Shown here: positions 34,070 through 41,942 of the stretch, piece by piece | Numbering within the stretch: position 1 is the stretch's first letter | How the letters are laid out: each line of letters begins with the position of its first letter | Source: Janibacter sp. HTCC2649 | GTDB lineage: Bacteria > Actinomycetota > Actinomycetes > Actinomycetales > Dermatophilaceae | Assembly (NCBI RefSeq): GCF_000152705.1 | Contig: NZ_CH672413.1 | Location: forward strand, 3,042,139-3,106,138 | DNA length: 64,000 nt | Direction: 5' to 3' | Position numbers and translations under genes: made by a program | Notes under the pieces: generated by a model | Database searches by the model: none | Seen by the model: only the letters and a program-made list of their open reading frames with translations | What the model was told of the DNA's origin: nothing

Positions 34070-34486
34070 ATGCAGATTGATCCCCGCACGCCCACGACGA
34101 AGAACCCGCCTGAGCAGTTCACGGGCGACGTCTGGCTTGATCCGATTGCTTCTCCTCGTGATGAGGGCCAACGGATGATCGTAGCCAAGGTGCGGTTCGC
34201 GCCTGGTGCACGGACCGCTTGGCACTCGCACGCGCTCGGCCAGACGCTGCACATCACGCAAGGCGTGGCGTGGGTGCAGCCCCGCGGCCAGGAGAAGGTC
34301 GAGGCGACCGCTGGCCAGACGCTGTACTGCCCACCGGGGGAGGAGCACTGGCACGGCGCGACTCCTGACTCGTTCATGGAGCACATCGCCATGCTTGATG
34401 CCGCAGACGACCCGGCCACCACGACCACCTGGCTGGAGCACGTCAACGACGAGGATTACCGCGCCGTACTTCGCCCACCCGGATAG
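34070..34486 (+). CDS. Cupin-domain protein (mandelonitrile lyase-like)
   Basis: A 138-residue single-domain cupin. The metal site is visible in TAWHSHALGQTLHITQGVAWVQ (motif 1, with two His and Gln) and PPGEEHWHGATPD (motif 2 with His). The size and motifs resemble the manganese (R)-mandelonitrile lyase/carboxymuconolactone-type cupins often found beside aldo/keto reductases. AAGGAAGG lies before the ATG. Substrate unknown. Confidence 0.88.
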   Translation: MQIDPRTPTTKNPPEQFTGDVWLDPIASPRDEGQRMIVAKVRFAPGARTAWHSHALGQTLHITQGVAWVQPRGQEKVEATAGQTLYCPPGEEHWHGATPDSFMEHIAMLDAADDPATTTTWLEHVNDEDYRAVLRPPG

Positions 34487-34583
34487 TCCGTGACGAGTCT
34501 GAGCAGACTGATCGCTACCCGGTGCCTATGTCGTCCACATCCTTCGGTTGGGGGTGTGGCCCGAAGGGTCGCGTGGCAGGGAG

Positions 34584-34624
34584 TGCGTCAGTGACGCAGT
34601 CGGTCAGTCAGATCACGCGGTGAT
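34584..34624. promoter_or_regulatory. Two palindromes upstream of the DUF262-HipA pair
   Basis: The 247-bp gap before the DUF262 gene holds TGCGTCA-G-TGACGCA (34584-34598) and ATCAC-GCG-GTGAT (34612-34624). They lie about 110-150 bp before the start. No antitoxin-type DNA-binding gene accompanies the HipA gene here, so the protein that might bind these sites is unknown. G+C begins to fall from about 34.65 kb. Confidence 0.4.
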
Positions 34625-34733
34625 AGTTCCAGAGACGCGTCGTCGCAGATGCTCGTGGTGTCACGGTTGAACCCAATGTCACAGACTCATGGAACACTCA
34701 GACTCGAACCAATAGCACCGGAGGGACAAAGCG

Positions 34734-36344
34734 ATGAACGCGTCAACGCCACCTTTGGATCGGTCGACGTCGAGCTCGGTGACATACGACATTCCAAGAT
34801 TGCTGACATTGGCCTCTGCGGGCAAGTTGCGTGTCCCACGCTTTCAACGGTCATTTGTGTGGGATGCGTCGGATGTCCGCCGCTTGTTTGACAGCATCTA
34901 CCGAGGATTCCCAATCGGCACGCTGCTGCTGTGGCGTCAGGATGTACCCGCGCAAGCAGTCACGTTTGGCAGCGTAGAATTCAATGCGCCTGCCACGACT
35001 GATGCTCTAATGGTCGTGGATGGGCAGCAGCGATTGACTGCCCTGGTTGCCTCGCTGTCGCCACGTAACGGACCGATGGACGAGCGCTTCGAAGTCTTCT
35101 TCGACCTGTCGCGCGGACGATTCGTAGGCCTGAACCGCGGGATGCCGCCTCCTCGGTCGATCCCGGTTCGCGAAACTCTGGAGTCTCGCAATCTGCTCTC
35201 ATGGCTGAGGGAGCATGGTGAGGACTTGGAGGACAGTGACCTTGAGGTTGCGGACGCGCTAGGTGGGGCTCTGCGTGACTACCGGGTTCCGGCCTATATT
35301 GTCGAGGGGAACGATGAACGCCTTTTGCGGGAGGTCTTCGACCGAGTGAATAGCGCTGGGAAACCAATCACCCGAGCCCAAGTCTTTCACGCGCTGTTCG
35401 CCAACGAGTCCGAGCCCGGAAGCCCTGCTACCGTCGTCGCAGAATTGCGCCGTATCGGATTTGGGGAAATACCTGAGAACCGGGTCGTGCAGAGTTTGCT
35501 GGCAATGCGGGGCGGAGACGTTCAACGGGATATTCACGACGAGTTCTCGGAAGATGAAGATCCGGCGGACTGGTACGAGCAGACCGAGCGTGCACTCGAC
35601 AAGAGCCTCCGGTTCCTTCAGGGAGAAGGAATTGTGCATCAACTCCTGCTCCCCTCGAGTTTCCCCTTGCCGGTTCTGGCGGCCTTCTTTCACCTTCACT
35701 CCGACCCCGAGCCATCCATTGAGCGTCTAATCTCTCGCTGGCTTTGGCGCGGATGGGTTCACGGTTTCGGACGTGAAGGTGGACAAACGCCGGCTCTCAG
35801 GAGGGCTGTAAGAAGCGTCAACCCGCGGAAGAAGCGACCTGAAGAAGCCCCCGGAGAGTTCGCGGCATTGAAGGCACTTCTAGAGCCAGTCCGGGATCAG
35901 GAATTGACGGATCTAGGAATTGGCAATTTCAGAACCGACAATGCGAATGCCCGGCTAGTGCTTGTTGCCCTCGCGGCCCTAAAGCCACTTTCGCCTACTG
36001 GAGAAAGTCTCGACCTTGGGGATGTGCTAGGCCGATTTGGAGCCGATGCTATTGGGGATCTCGTTCCCAAGCATCGGTCCCGGATCGGCGCGCGCGGCTT
36101 CTGGCTAAGAGAATGGCCGGATCTTACGGGCCATGAGGACTCGGCCATCTTGGCCAGCCACGCAGTCTCCCCGATCGCAGCAGCAGCTCTACGAGCGGGT
36201 GATATTGAAGCCTTCTTGGCCGAGCGAGCGAAGCACGTGGAGGCTGTCACCTTAAACATGGTGAACAGCAAGTTGGCCACAGGAATGCGCGTCCGTCCGC
36301 CCTTGAATTCGCTTCTGGTCCCCGACCCTGAGGTGGCGTCGTGA
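34734..36344 (+). CDS. DUF262-domain protein, partner of a HipA-like kinase
   Basis: A 536-residue protein whose N terminus is a DUF262 (ParB-like/GmrS-type) domain: VPRFQRSFVWD (34-44), YRGFPIGTLLLW (56-67) and VVDGQQRLTAL (94-104). In related systems such as GmrSD and SspE, DUF262 hydrolyses nucleotides and a C-terminal DUF1524 His-Me finger cuts DNA. Here the C-terminal half is helical and ends RAKHVEAVTLNMVNSKLATG, vaguely like the DUF1524 tail, but no DHxxP nuclease signature can be seen. Base composition is clearly below the flanks. The stop overlaps the hipA start by four bases (GTGA), so the two proteins are made together. Function unknown; a defence or toxin-control role is inferred. 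Confidence 0.85.
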   Translation: MNASTPPLDRSTSSSVTYDIPRLLTLASAGKLRVPRFQRSFVWDASDVRRLFDSIYRGFPIGTLLLWRQDVPAQAVTFGSVEFNAPATTDALMVVDGQQRLTALVASLSPRNGPMDERFEVFFDLSRGRFVGLNRGMPPPRSIPVRETLESRNLLSWLREHGEDLEDSDLEVADALGGALRDYRVPAYIVEGNDERLLREVFDRVNSAGKPITRAQVFHALFANESEPGSPATVVAELRRIGFGEIPENRVVQSLLAMRGGDVQRDIHDEFSEDEDPADWYEQTERALDKSLRFLQGEGIVHQLLLPSSFPLPVLAAFFHLHSDPEPSIERLISRWLWRGWVHGFGREGGQTPALRRAVRSVNPRKKRPEEAPGEFAALKALLEPVRDQELTDLGIGNFRTDNANARLVLVALAALKPLSPTGESLDLGDVLGRFGADAIGDLVPKHRSRIGARGFWLREWPDLTGHEDSAILASHAVSPIAAAALRAGDIEAFLAERAKHVEAVTLNMVNSKLATGMRVRPPLNSLLVPDPEVAS

Positions 36345-37579
36345 ACGAAGCCCCGCTTCTAGTCCAGTTGCAGCGCATTGACGGAAATTGGGTGGATGTC
36401 GGCGTTCTGCGAACTCGCTACGACACTAATTGGTTCGAAACTTTCGAGGGTTACTGGTCGCTAGCGCGAAGGCCCGTCTTGGGGCAGGTGTTTGAAGATC
36501 ATCGCCAGGACTGGAAACCGAGCACAAAGGTGGCGATTCCTCGGTGGTTCTCGCACCTTCTTCCGGAGGGAAGCTTGCGCAATGCAGTTGCGAACGCCGC
36601 CGGAATAAATAGAGTTCGCGAGTTGCCGCTTTTGTCTGCGTTGGGAGCCGAGGATCTGCCTGGGGCCCTTCGGGTATTCCCATGGGATGGCGAGTCCGAC
36701 AGTGAGCCTCCGACTGATCCGGATGACGATGATTCCGCACAATTTCTCGATCCCGTTCTTAAGTTTAGTTTAGCCGGATTGCAGATGAAGTTCTCCATCC
36801 ACAGTTCTGACCGGGGGCTCACTGTTCCTGTGTCGGGGGCGGCGGGGAACATGATCCTGAAACTTCCAGACCGCAGGGCAGGATTCGAGGGAGTGCCTGA
36901 GGCCGAGTTCGCAGCCATGACCCTTGCTTCAAGGGCGGGCCTGCGCGTTCCTCGTGTGGCCATGGTTGACGCTCGAACGGTGGATGGATTGGGCAAATGG
37001 GCTGAATCGGGTGGGAGGCAGTCTTTTGCGATCGAGAGATTCGATCGCCGGGCCGATGGACAGAGGATTCATGTTGAGGAGTTCGCTCAAATCTTCGATA
37101 TTGCAACTGCGCGAGAGCAAGCTAAGTATCGATATACCAATTTTGAGGCGGTCGCCAACGTTTCCGCCCGTCTCACTGGGATCGATTCAGTCGGAGAAGT
37201 GATTGACCGCATCGTCTTCAACGTTTTGATAGGCAACGGTGATGCTCACCTTAAGAACTGGGCGGTTGAGTATCCTGATGGCATAAATCCCGAGTTGAGC
37301 CCCCTTTATGATGTCGTCCCTACAGTGCTATATGTGGACGAAGACGACCTAGGTCTCAATTTGAACGGATCCAAAAGGTTTGTGGATGTGCTACCTGATA
37401 GTTTCGGGCGCATTGGAAAGGTCACCGAGTTCGGTGAATCTCAGGCCATTGCCAGAGCCACGGAAGCAGTCCATCGTGTGCGTGAAGTATGGCCGGAATT
37501 GAAGGAGATGCTGCCTTCTGATCAATTCGAGCGGCTCACCCAGCGCATGGGCGAGCTGCCTTTGAGCGCCTCAGTCTGA
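36341..37579 (+). CDS. HipA-like serine/threonine kinase
   Basis: A 412-residue HipA-family kinase. Key segments are WFSHLLPEGSLRNAVA (HipA N-terminal domain, 69-84), SLAGLQMKFS (143-152, the phosphate-loop serine region), MILKLPD with the ATP-binding lysine (171-177), IGNGDAHLKNW with catalytic Asp and Asn (298-307) and LSPLYDVVPT with the metal-binding Asp (319-328). All catalytic positions appear intact. HipA kinases typically phosphorylate glutamyl-tRNA synthetase or similar targets and are neutralised by HipB. There is no HipB gene here; the coupled upstream gene encodes a DUF262 protein. G+C is the lowest of the window. Its 3' end overlaps the convergent DUF6069 frame by 44 bases. Confidence 0.9.
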   Translation: MNEAPLLVQLQRIDGNWVDVGVLRTRYDTNWFETFEGYWSLARRPVLGQVFEDHRQDWKPSTKVAIPRWFSHLLPEGSLRNAVANAAGINRVRELPLLSALGAEDLPGALRVFPWDGESDSEPPTDPDDDDSAQFLDPVLKFSLAGLQMKFSIHSSDRGLTVPVSGAAGNMILKLPDRRAGFEGVPEAEFAAMTLASRAGLRVPRVAMVDARTVDGLGKWAESGGRQSFAIERFDRRADGQRIHVEEFAQIFDIATAREQAKYRYTNFEAVANVSARLTGIDSVGEVIDRIVFNVLIGNGDAHLKNWAVEYPDGINPELSPLYDVVPTVLYVDEDDLGLNLNGSKRFVDVLPDSFGRIGKVTEFGESQAIARATEAVHRVREVWPELKEMLPSDQFERLTQRMGELPLSASV

Positions 37580-38324
37580 CCAAGGGCATGCGGTTGGCGT
37601 AGCGACGTTTCCGTCCGCGGAGAACGCTTCGGGTCAGGGTAGGGATCATCACTGTTGCGGCGACGAGGTAGAGGGCGACGAGGGCTGCAACTGTCCTGGC
37701 GGCTGCGCCTGAGAGGAAGGGTGGGATCAGGGAGAGGGTGGTCAGGGTCATCGCTACCTGGGCCCATCGCTTGGCTGGGTGGTCGCTCCAGCGAACGAGG
37801 GCGGCGGCGATGAGGACGCCCGCGATGGAGAAGACGAACGTCACGAAGGCGATGCCGGACAGCGGGATCGTCTCCCCGCCATCGGGGATTTCGAAATCGA
37901 CACCAGCCGCCTTGGCCACGGCAGCAACGAGGGTGGTTGTAACTGCCGCTCCGACCGCTGCAAGCAAGCCCTTGCCGACGAGTTGGCGGATTCGAGGCTT
38001 CTGACTGGAGCCCGCCAGGCTTGAGGCCGGGCCAGCGTTGGTTTGGGTGTTCTTGAAATTGCTCATGTCATTCCTCCGTCGATCGTTCGTGGGTATTCGG
38101 GGTGTGGCGATGTGGACCATTGCCGTGTGAGGGCCGGGGTTGAGCAGGGCGCGTACGCCGGTGCCCTGGAGCCAGAACCCGGCGTCTTGTCCAAGGACTG
38201 GACCGGGCGAGCCGTCGCGCAGCTCCAACTGGACCTGCCCGTGGGTGACGACGGCGAACGCGTCACGCCATTCGGCGTCGTCGACCTCGACCCGCTCGCC
38301 ACCGTGCAGCGCGAGCGTTCGCAC
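37536..38324 (-). CDS. Cupin-like segment in frame with a DUF6069 membrane protein
   Basis: One open frame of 262 codons contains two different parts. Residues 1-80 (GTG start six bases after the sigma-factor stop) resemble a short beta-rich cupin-like protein (FAVVTHGQVQLELRDG, HTAMVHIATP). Residues 87-262 form a DUF6069 membrane protein with four helices (GKGLLAAVGAAVTTTLVAAV, SGIAFVTFVFSIAGVLIAAAL and two more). GGAGGA stands just before the internal ATG at 38066, so the membrane protein may start there, as a 176-residue product. The last ~20 residues are basic, differ from the rest, and overlap the 3' end of hipA, perhaps because an incoming segment replaced the original end. Whether one or two polypeptides are made is open. 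Confidence 0.65.
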   Translation of the reverse strand: MRTLALHGGERVEVDDAEWRDAFAVVTHGQVQLELRDGSPGPVLGQDAGFWLQGTGVRALLNPGPHTAMVHIATPRIPTNDRRRNDMSNFKNTQTNAGPASSLAGSSQKPRIRQLVGKGLLAAVGAAVTTTLVAAVAKAAGVDFEIPDGGETIPLSGIAFVTFVFSIAGVLIAAALVRWSDHPAKRWAQVAMTLTTLSLIPPFLSGAAARTVAALVALYLVAATVMIPTLTRSVLRGRKRRYANRMPLVRLRRSKAARPCAG

Positions 38325-38329
38325 GGGGA

Positions 38330-39352
38330 CTACTCCGTGCCGTCAGCCGGGAGGCTCTCCGGCAGTCCGAGCCGCGGGAACTGGTCGTCGTGGAACGTGG
38401 TGATCTCGGTGATCGCCCCGCCGGTGAAGCGCAGGACGTCGATCGTCAGCGGCAAGTGGGCGCCCTGCGCCGCCTCCCACTGGTAGAAGGCCACGGCAGG
38501 CTGCCGGTTCACGTACGTCGGGACAGTGCGCAGACCTGTCGAGCCCTCGAAGCCGCTCTCGATCCAGTAGGTCACGACCTCATGGCGGCCGATCTGCAGA
38601 GCCGGGGTGGGCGGCATCGAGGTGCGGATGTCCTCGCGAATCATGGCTGCCAGCACGTCGATGTCCGTGGCCACGCTGGCCTCGGTGTAGCGACGCACGA
38701 ACTCGCGCAGGTCGGCGTCCTCCTCGGCAGCCACTCCGCCAGTCCAGTCCTGTCGCTCCTCGGGCAGGTGTTCACGCATCCCAGCCCGCGCCCGTTGAAG
38801 TGCGCTGTTCACGGAGTTGACCGAATCGCCGAGCAGTTCCGCGACCTCCTTGGCCGGCCAGCTGAGCACGTCCCGCAGGATCAGTACGGCCCGTGGGCGA
38901 GGCGCAAGATGCTGCACCGCAACGACATACGCCAGCTCGATCGTCTCCCGCGCCACGGCAATCGCCTCCGGCTCGTCCGCGTCCGTCGCAGCCACCTCGT
39001 CGAGCATCGAGTCCGGGTAGGGCTGCAACCACAGCACCTCACCACCAGACGCTGGCTCAGGCCGACGCTTGGCCAGCAAGTCGAGGCAGGCATTCGTGGC
39101 GATCTTGTAGAGCCAGGCCCGGAACGTCGACCGACCCTCGAAGGTCTCCCGACGCTTCCACGCACGCAGGAACGTCTCCTGCACCGCGTCCTCGGCATCC
39201 TCGAACGACCCGAGCATCCGATAGCAGTGCACGTGCAGCTCCCGCCGGTGCTTCTCGGCGAGCCCCGTGAACGCGGTCTCGCCGACCTCGCCCAGCCCAT
39301 TCACGCCGAGCCCACTCAGGCCCAGCCCCTCAAGTCCGGTCTTCGCACTCAT
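38330..39352 (-). CDS. ECF sigma factor with SnoaL-like C-terminal domain
   Basis: A 340-residue sigma factor of the SigG/SigJ-like extracytoplasmic group. Region 2 reads HVHCYRMLGSFEDAEDAVQETFLRAWKRRETFEGRSTFRAWLYKIATNACLDLL. Region 4 reads PRAVLILRDVLSWPAKEVAELLGDSVNSVNSALQRARAGM. The C-terminal 130 residues form a SnoaL/NTF2-like domain, which in such factors modulates activity in place of an anti-sigma protein. An odd glycine/leucine-rich stretch (GLEGLGLSGLGVNGLG) precedes region 2. Start chosen at ATG 39352, nine bases after GGAAGG. The cupin-like/DUF6069 frame follows its stop. Confidence 0.9.
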   Translation of the reverse strand: MSAKTGLEGLGLSGLGVNGLGEVGETAFTGLAEKHRRELHVHCYRMLGSFEDAEDAVQETFLRAWKRRETFEGRSTFRAWLYKIATNACLDLLAKRRPEPASGGEVLWLQPYPDSMLDEVAATDADEPEAIAVARETIELAYVVAVQHLAPRPRAVLILRDVLSWPAKEVAELLGDSVNSVNSALQRARAGMREHLPEERQDWTGGVAAEEDADLREFVRRYTEASVATDIDVLAAMIREDIRTSMPPTPALQIGRHEVVTYWIESGFEGSTGLRTVPTYVNRQPAVAFYQWEAAQGAHLPLTIDVLRFTGGAITEITTFHDDQFPRLGLPESLPADGTE

Positions 39353-39434
39353 CACCGTCATCCTTCCGCTTGTCGTGTCCTGTCGATAGGTATGACGGAA
39401 ACGGCCGCGAAAACTCATCACTCGTGCTCAGGAC

Positions 39435-40370
39435 TCAGGCGCCGACGGCGCGACCTCCCGATCCAAACGCTGCGTACTCCGCGAAGATCTCCTCCAGAAC
39501 CCGCCGGTCGTTCACCGCGTCATCGTCCGACTCGCCAAGGCTGCCGGCGCGCATGGTGAGCGTCTTCCAGAGGGCCCAGCCGCGACCGCGCGCCCACGTT
39601 GCATCGTCAATGCCCAGCCGCTCGCGAAAGACCTCCCGCCCGTCCGGAGTCAACAGCGTCCACGCGATCGCCAGGTCACATGCCGGGTCGCCCACACCAC
39701 AGGTCCCGAAGTCGATCACGGCCGCCAGCTCCCCGCCCGCGAGCAAGAGGTTGCCCTGCGCGAGGTCGCCATGGAACCAGACATCCACACCGTCCCAGGT
39801 CGCGCCCAGCGAGTCCGCCCAGATCTCGCGCGCCAGGTCCGTGTCGACGTGCCCGGCCAAATCGCGAAGAGCCCTCTGCGCCAACGGCTCAAAGGTCTTC
39901 AGCGTCCCGCCACGGAACCAGTTGTGCTTCCCAGGCCGGGGCCCGCCAGCCACGTCGACGCTCCGCAGCGCAGCGACAAAATCGGCAAGGTCATCCGCGA
40001 ACCCCACCGGATCCGCGATCTCGTCAAAGCTCGCCGTCTCCCCATCGAGCCACGAATAGATCGACCACGGGAACGGATAGCCCGCCCCCGGTTCGCCCTT
40101 CGCCAGCGGAGTCGGGATGGGCAGCGGCAGCTGCGACGCCAGAACGGGAAGCCACTCGTGCTCTTTCGCCACAGCCAGCGAATACTCACTCGCCGTGGGC
40201 AATCGGACCACCATGTCGTCGCCCAGATGGAATGTCGCGTTGTCCCACCCTCCGACGTCCACCGGCCTGATCGGGAGCGCCGCCCACTGCGGGAACTGCT
40301 CCGTGATGAGCCGCTGGACCTGCTCCGCATCCACAGTGATGCGCTCCGGCGCTGGGCCAAGGCTCGGCAC
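39435..40370 (-). CDS. Aminoglycoside phosphotransferase-family kinase
   Basis: A 311-residue APH-fold kinase. The nucleotide-binding N lobe includes VGGWDNATFHLGDDMVVRLPT, the catalytic loop is VWFHGDLAQGNLLL and the metal-binding loop is VIDFGTCGVGDPACDLAIAW. The subgroup (with PFPWSIYSWLDGE) is common in actinomycetes as aminoglycoside or macrolide phosphotransferase-like proteins; resistance activity is not established. Its start abuts a truncated MobA remnant upstream, so its original promoter context may have been rearranged. Confidence 0.87.
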   Translation of the reverse strand: MPSLGPAPERITVDAEQVQRLITEQFPQWAALPIRPVDVGGWDNATFHLGDDMVVRLPTASEYSLAVAKEHEWLPVLASQLPLPIPTPLAKGEPGAGYPFPWSIYSWLDGETASFDEIADPVGFADDLADFVAALRSVDVAGGPRPGKHNWFRGGTLKTFEPLAQRALRDLAGHVDTDLAREIWADSLGATWDGVDVWFHGDLAQGNLLLAGGELAAVIDFGTCGVGDPACDLAIAWTLLTPDGREVFRERLGIDDATWARGRGWALWKTLTMRAGSLGESDDDAVNDRRVLEEIFAEYAAFGSGGRAVGA

Positions 40371-40465
40371 AGGAAGCGCTCCAAATCCTCGGGGGTGTCG
40401 ATGTCGTGAACTTCGACTTCAGCCTGCACCAACACGTGGGGGAGGGCCAGCCACTTTCGGGCTGA
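40367..40465 (-). pseudogene. Fragment of a second mobA-like gene (C-terminal end only)
   Basis: A stretch encoding SARKWLALPHVLVQAEVEVHDIDTPEDLERF aligns with the C terminus of the intact MobA nearby, which ends ARKLLSLAHRLVRLGVDVTDIDTPDDLNRF. About two thirds of residues agree, and the DNA is also similar (GTGTCGATGTC core). Everything upstream of this part is missing, and the frame runs without stop into the beginning of the phosphotransferase gene. It is a remnant of a diverged paralogue or of the 3' part of mobA duplicated when neighbouring genes were inserted. Confidence 0.6.
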
Positions 40466-40471
40466 CATCCG

Positions 40472-40720
40472 GGCTAGCGACTGTTGTGGCGCAGCGTGTA
40501 GGAGCTGAGCCGCTCGACGATGCGTCGGATGCGCAGAGGCCCGATGGGCAACAGCTGCGCGGTGAAGGAGGACGTCAGGCCGCACAAGCCCAGCCTCGAG
40601 CAGCGCCGTCACGAACTCGTAGTCCTTCATCCGCCCGGCGACGAGCTTGGACAGAACCAGATCGTGAGGTTCAAGGCAAGGCCAGTGGCCCAGTTCGCGC
40701 CTGCAGGCGCGAACCTCACG
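40472..40720 (-). pseudogene. Truncated DUF6036-type nucleotidyltransferase toxin
   Basis: The frame encodes CLEPHDLVLSKLVAGRMKDYEFVTALLEAGLVRPDVLLHRAA, the typical C-terminal part of DUF6036-family nucleotidyltransferases, which act as the toxins of two-gene modules. The N-terminal catalytic GSxxxxxx(DxD) half is missing: immediately upstream lies the stop of the excisionase-like partner gene. The surviving piece begins around residue 36 of a longer frame that overlaps that gene. This looks like a toxin removed by internal deletion, leaving its antitoxin. Confidence 0.65.
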
Positions 40721-41240
40721 AGCCGCTCCCGCCACCCATCTGTTGGGCCTGGAACGCGTGGAGCACCTCGTCGCGATCCTTAACGCTGAGCACACCAGCG
40801 AAGGGCGAGTTCGCCCGCAACTCACGCGCCCGCGGCGTCTGCGAAGTCAACACGTCGAGTACTTCCTCGACCGGACCGTTGAGCAACTTCTCCCACTGGC
40901 GCAACCACATCGCGCCCTGGCCGCGCGGGTGCTTCTCCTGCAGCCGCTCAAGGTTCCCGCGCGCACGGTTCAGCACCGTGTCCGGATCGCGCACCAATTC
41001 GCCTGCAACCGCGATGTTCAGCCAACGGCTGCGTCGGTCGGAGCGGTTCGCTCGTGAGGTCCGCTGCTGCGCCTCCTCCACGTCTGCCCGTCGAATGCGG
41101 CGATGAGTGCCCACCGTCAGGTACGGAAGGTCACCGGACTCGCACAGGTCAACGACGTGCTGGCGTGAGGAACCGAGGAGCTGTGCCGCCTGGCCTGTGG
41201 TCAACAGCTGCTCCGGGTCCGTCTGGGGCACGGTCAACAT
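40716..41240 (-). CDS. Excisionase-type helix-turn-helix protein, likely orphan antitoxin
   Basis: A 174-residue protein with an N-terminal MerR/excisionase fold: LLTTGQAAQLLGSSRQHVVDLCESGDLPYLTVGTHRRIRRADVEE. The remainder is helical with WLNIAVAGELVRDP, WEKLLNGPVEEVLDVLTS and ARELRANSPFAGVL. This architecture is the usual antitoxin placed immediately before DUF6036 nucleotidyltransferase toxins in actinomycetes. Only a remnant of the toxin follows it. ATG 41240 is preferred over an upstream ATG because family members begin just before the excisionase fold. Confidence 0.82.
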   Translation of the reverse strand: MLTVPQTDPEQLLTTGQAAQLLGSSRQHVVDLCESGDLPYLTVGTHRRIRRADVEEAQQRTSRANRSDRRSRWLNIAVAGELVRDPDTVLNRARGNLERLQEKHPRGQGAMWLRQWEKLLNGPVEEVLDVLTSQTPRARELRANSPFAGVLSVKDRDEVLHAFQAQQMGGGSGS

Positions 41241-41288
41241 GCACTCATGATCGCATCCCAAACACCAAAAACACAACAACCAAGCAGA

Positions 41289-41873
41289 CTAGTGGCGTTT
41301 CTGGTGTTTCATCGATGAGAACCGGTTCAGATCGTCAGGGGTGTCGATGTCAGTGACGTCGACACCCAGCCGCACCAAACGGTGCGCCAAAGACAGCAGT
41401 TTTCGGGCGGGCAGGTTCGCGGGGGAGCCCGGCATCGCGTCCCGCAAAGCATTGACTCGGTATGCTGCGAGCAACGGATTTGCCTGTCCCTCACCGTCGC
41501 TCAGCACGGCAGCGTCCACCGACGAATCACCTTCCAGCGCAGTCACCAACAAGGGCAGCACCGAACCAGCCAACGGCGCATCCCCCGCAGCCACACACAC
41601 CACGTCGCCCCTGACCAGAGACAACCCAGCCGCCACCCCAGCCAGCGGCCCACCACCCACAGGCGACTCCTGCACGAACCGCACCCGCCCCGCCACAGCT
41701 GACGGAACCACTCGCGAAGGCCCGACGACCACGACACCCCAAGCGGGCGGCATACCCAAGAGGCAGTGATCCAAAACGGACACACCATCGGGCAGCAACG
41801 CAGCGAGTTTGTCGGAACCAAAGCGGCGCGAGGTGCCCCCGGCCAGCACGATCACGCTCACAGAAGACGCCAC
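41289..41873 (-). CDS. mobA: Molybdenum cofactor guanylyltransferase-like protein
   Basis: A 194-residue nucleotidyltransferase with the signature VIVLAGGTSRRFGSDKLAALL and the GDAPL (metal/nucleotide) segment of MobA-type enzymes. The later NPLLAAYR and DIDTPDDLNRF stretches match the C-terminal part of the family. It would attach GMP to molybdopterin to make the bis-MGD or MGD cofactor. It is slightly short, and no other molybdenum cofactor genes are near. A diverged duplicate of its C terminus lies 0.9 kb away. Confidence 0.85.
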   Translation of the reverse strand: MASSVSVIVLAGGTSRRFGSDKLAALLPDGVSVLDHCLLGMPPAWGVVVVGPSRVVPSAVAGRVRFVQESPVGGGPLAGVAAGLSLVRGDVVCVAAGDAPLAGSVLPLLVTALEGDSSVDAAVLSDGEGQANPLLAAYRVNALRDAMPGSPANLPARKLLSLAHRLVRLGVDVTDIDTPDDLNRFSSMKHQKRH

Positions 41874-41942
41874 GTGACCATTGTCGCCGCCCAGCGCACG
41901 GGCATACGTTGGGGGATTCCCTGCTCACAAAGGAGTGACGAC

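Noticed and set aside
34655-34720. A possible tRNA fragment or attachment site (minus strand contains GGTTCGAGTC) next to the DUF262-HipA island
   Set aside because: The flanking bases do not form a T-arm stem, no other tRNA arms are present, and no integrase is nearby.
34734-36344. The DUF262 protein as a complete GmrSD-type type IV restriction enzyme
   Set aside because: The DUF262 motifs are clear, but the C-terminal half shows no DUF1524 His-Me nuclease signature, and the neighbour is a kinase, not a second nuclease subunit.
39899-40825. A 308-codon frame on the minus strand as one intact gene
   Set aside because: It joins a DUF6036 C-terminal piece, a MobA C-terminal piece and an antisense-like tail over the phosphotransferase gene. 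It is read as two gene remnants plus chance openness.
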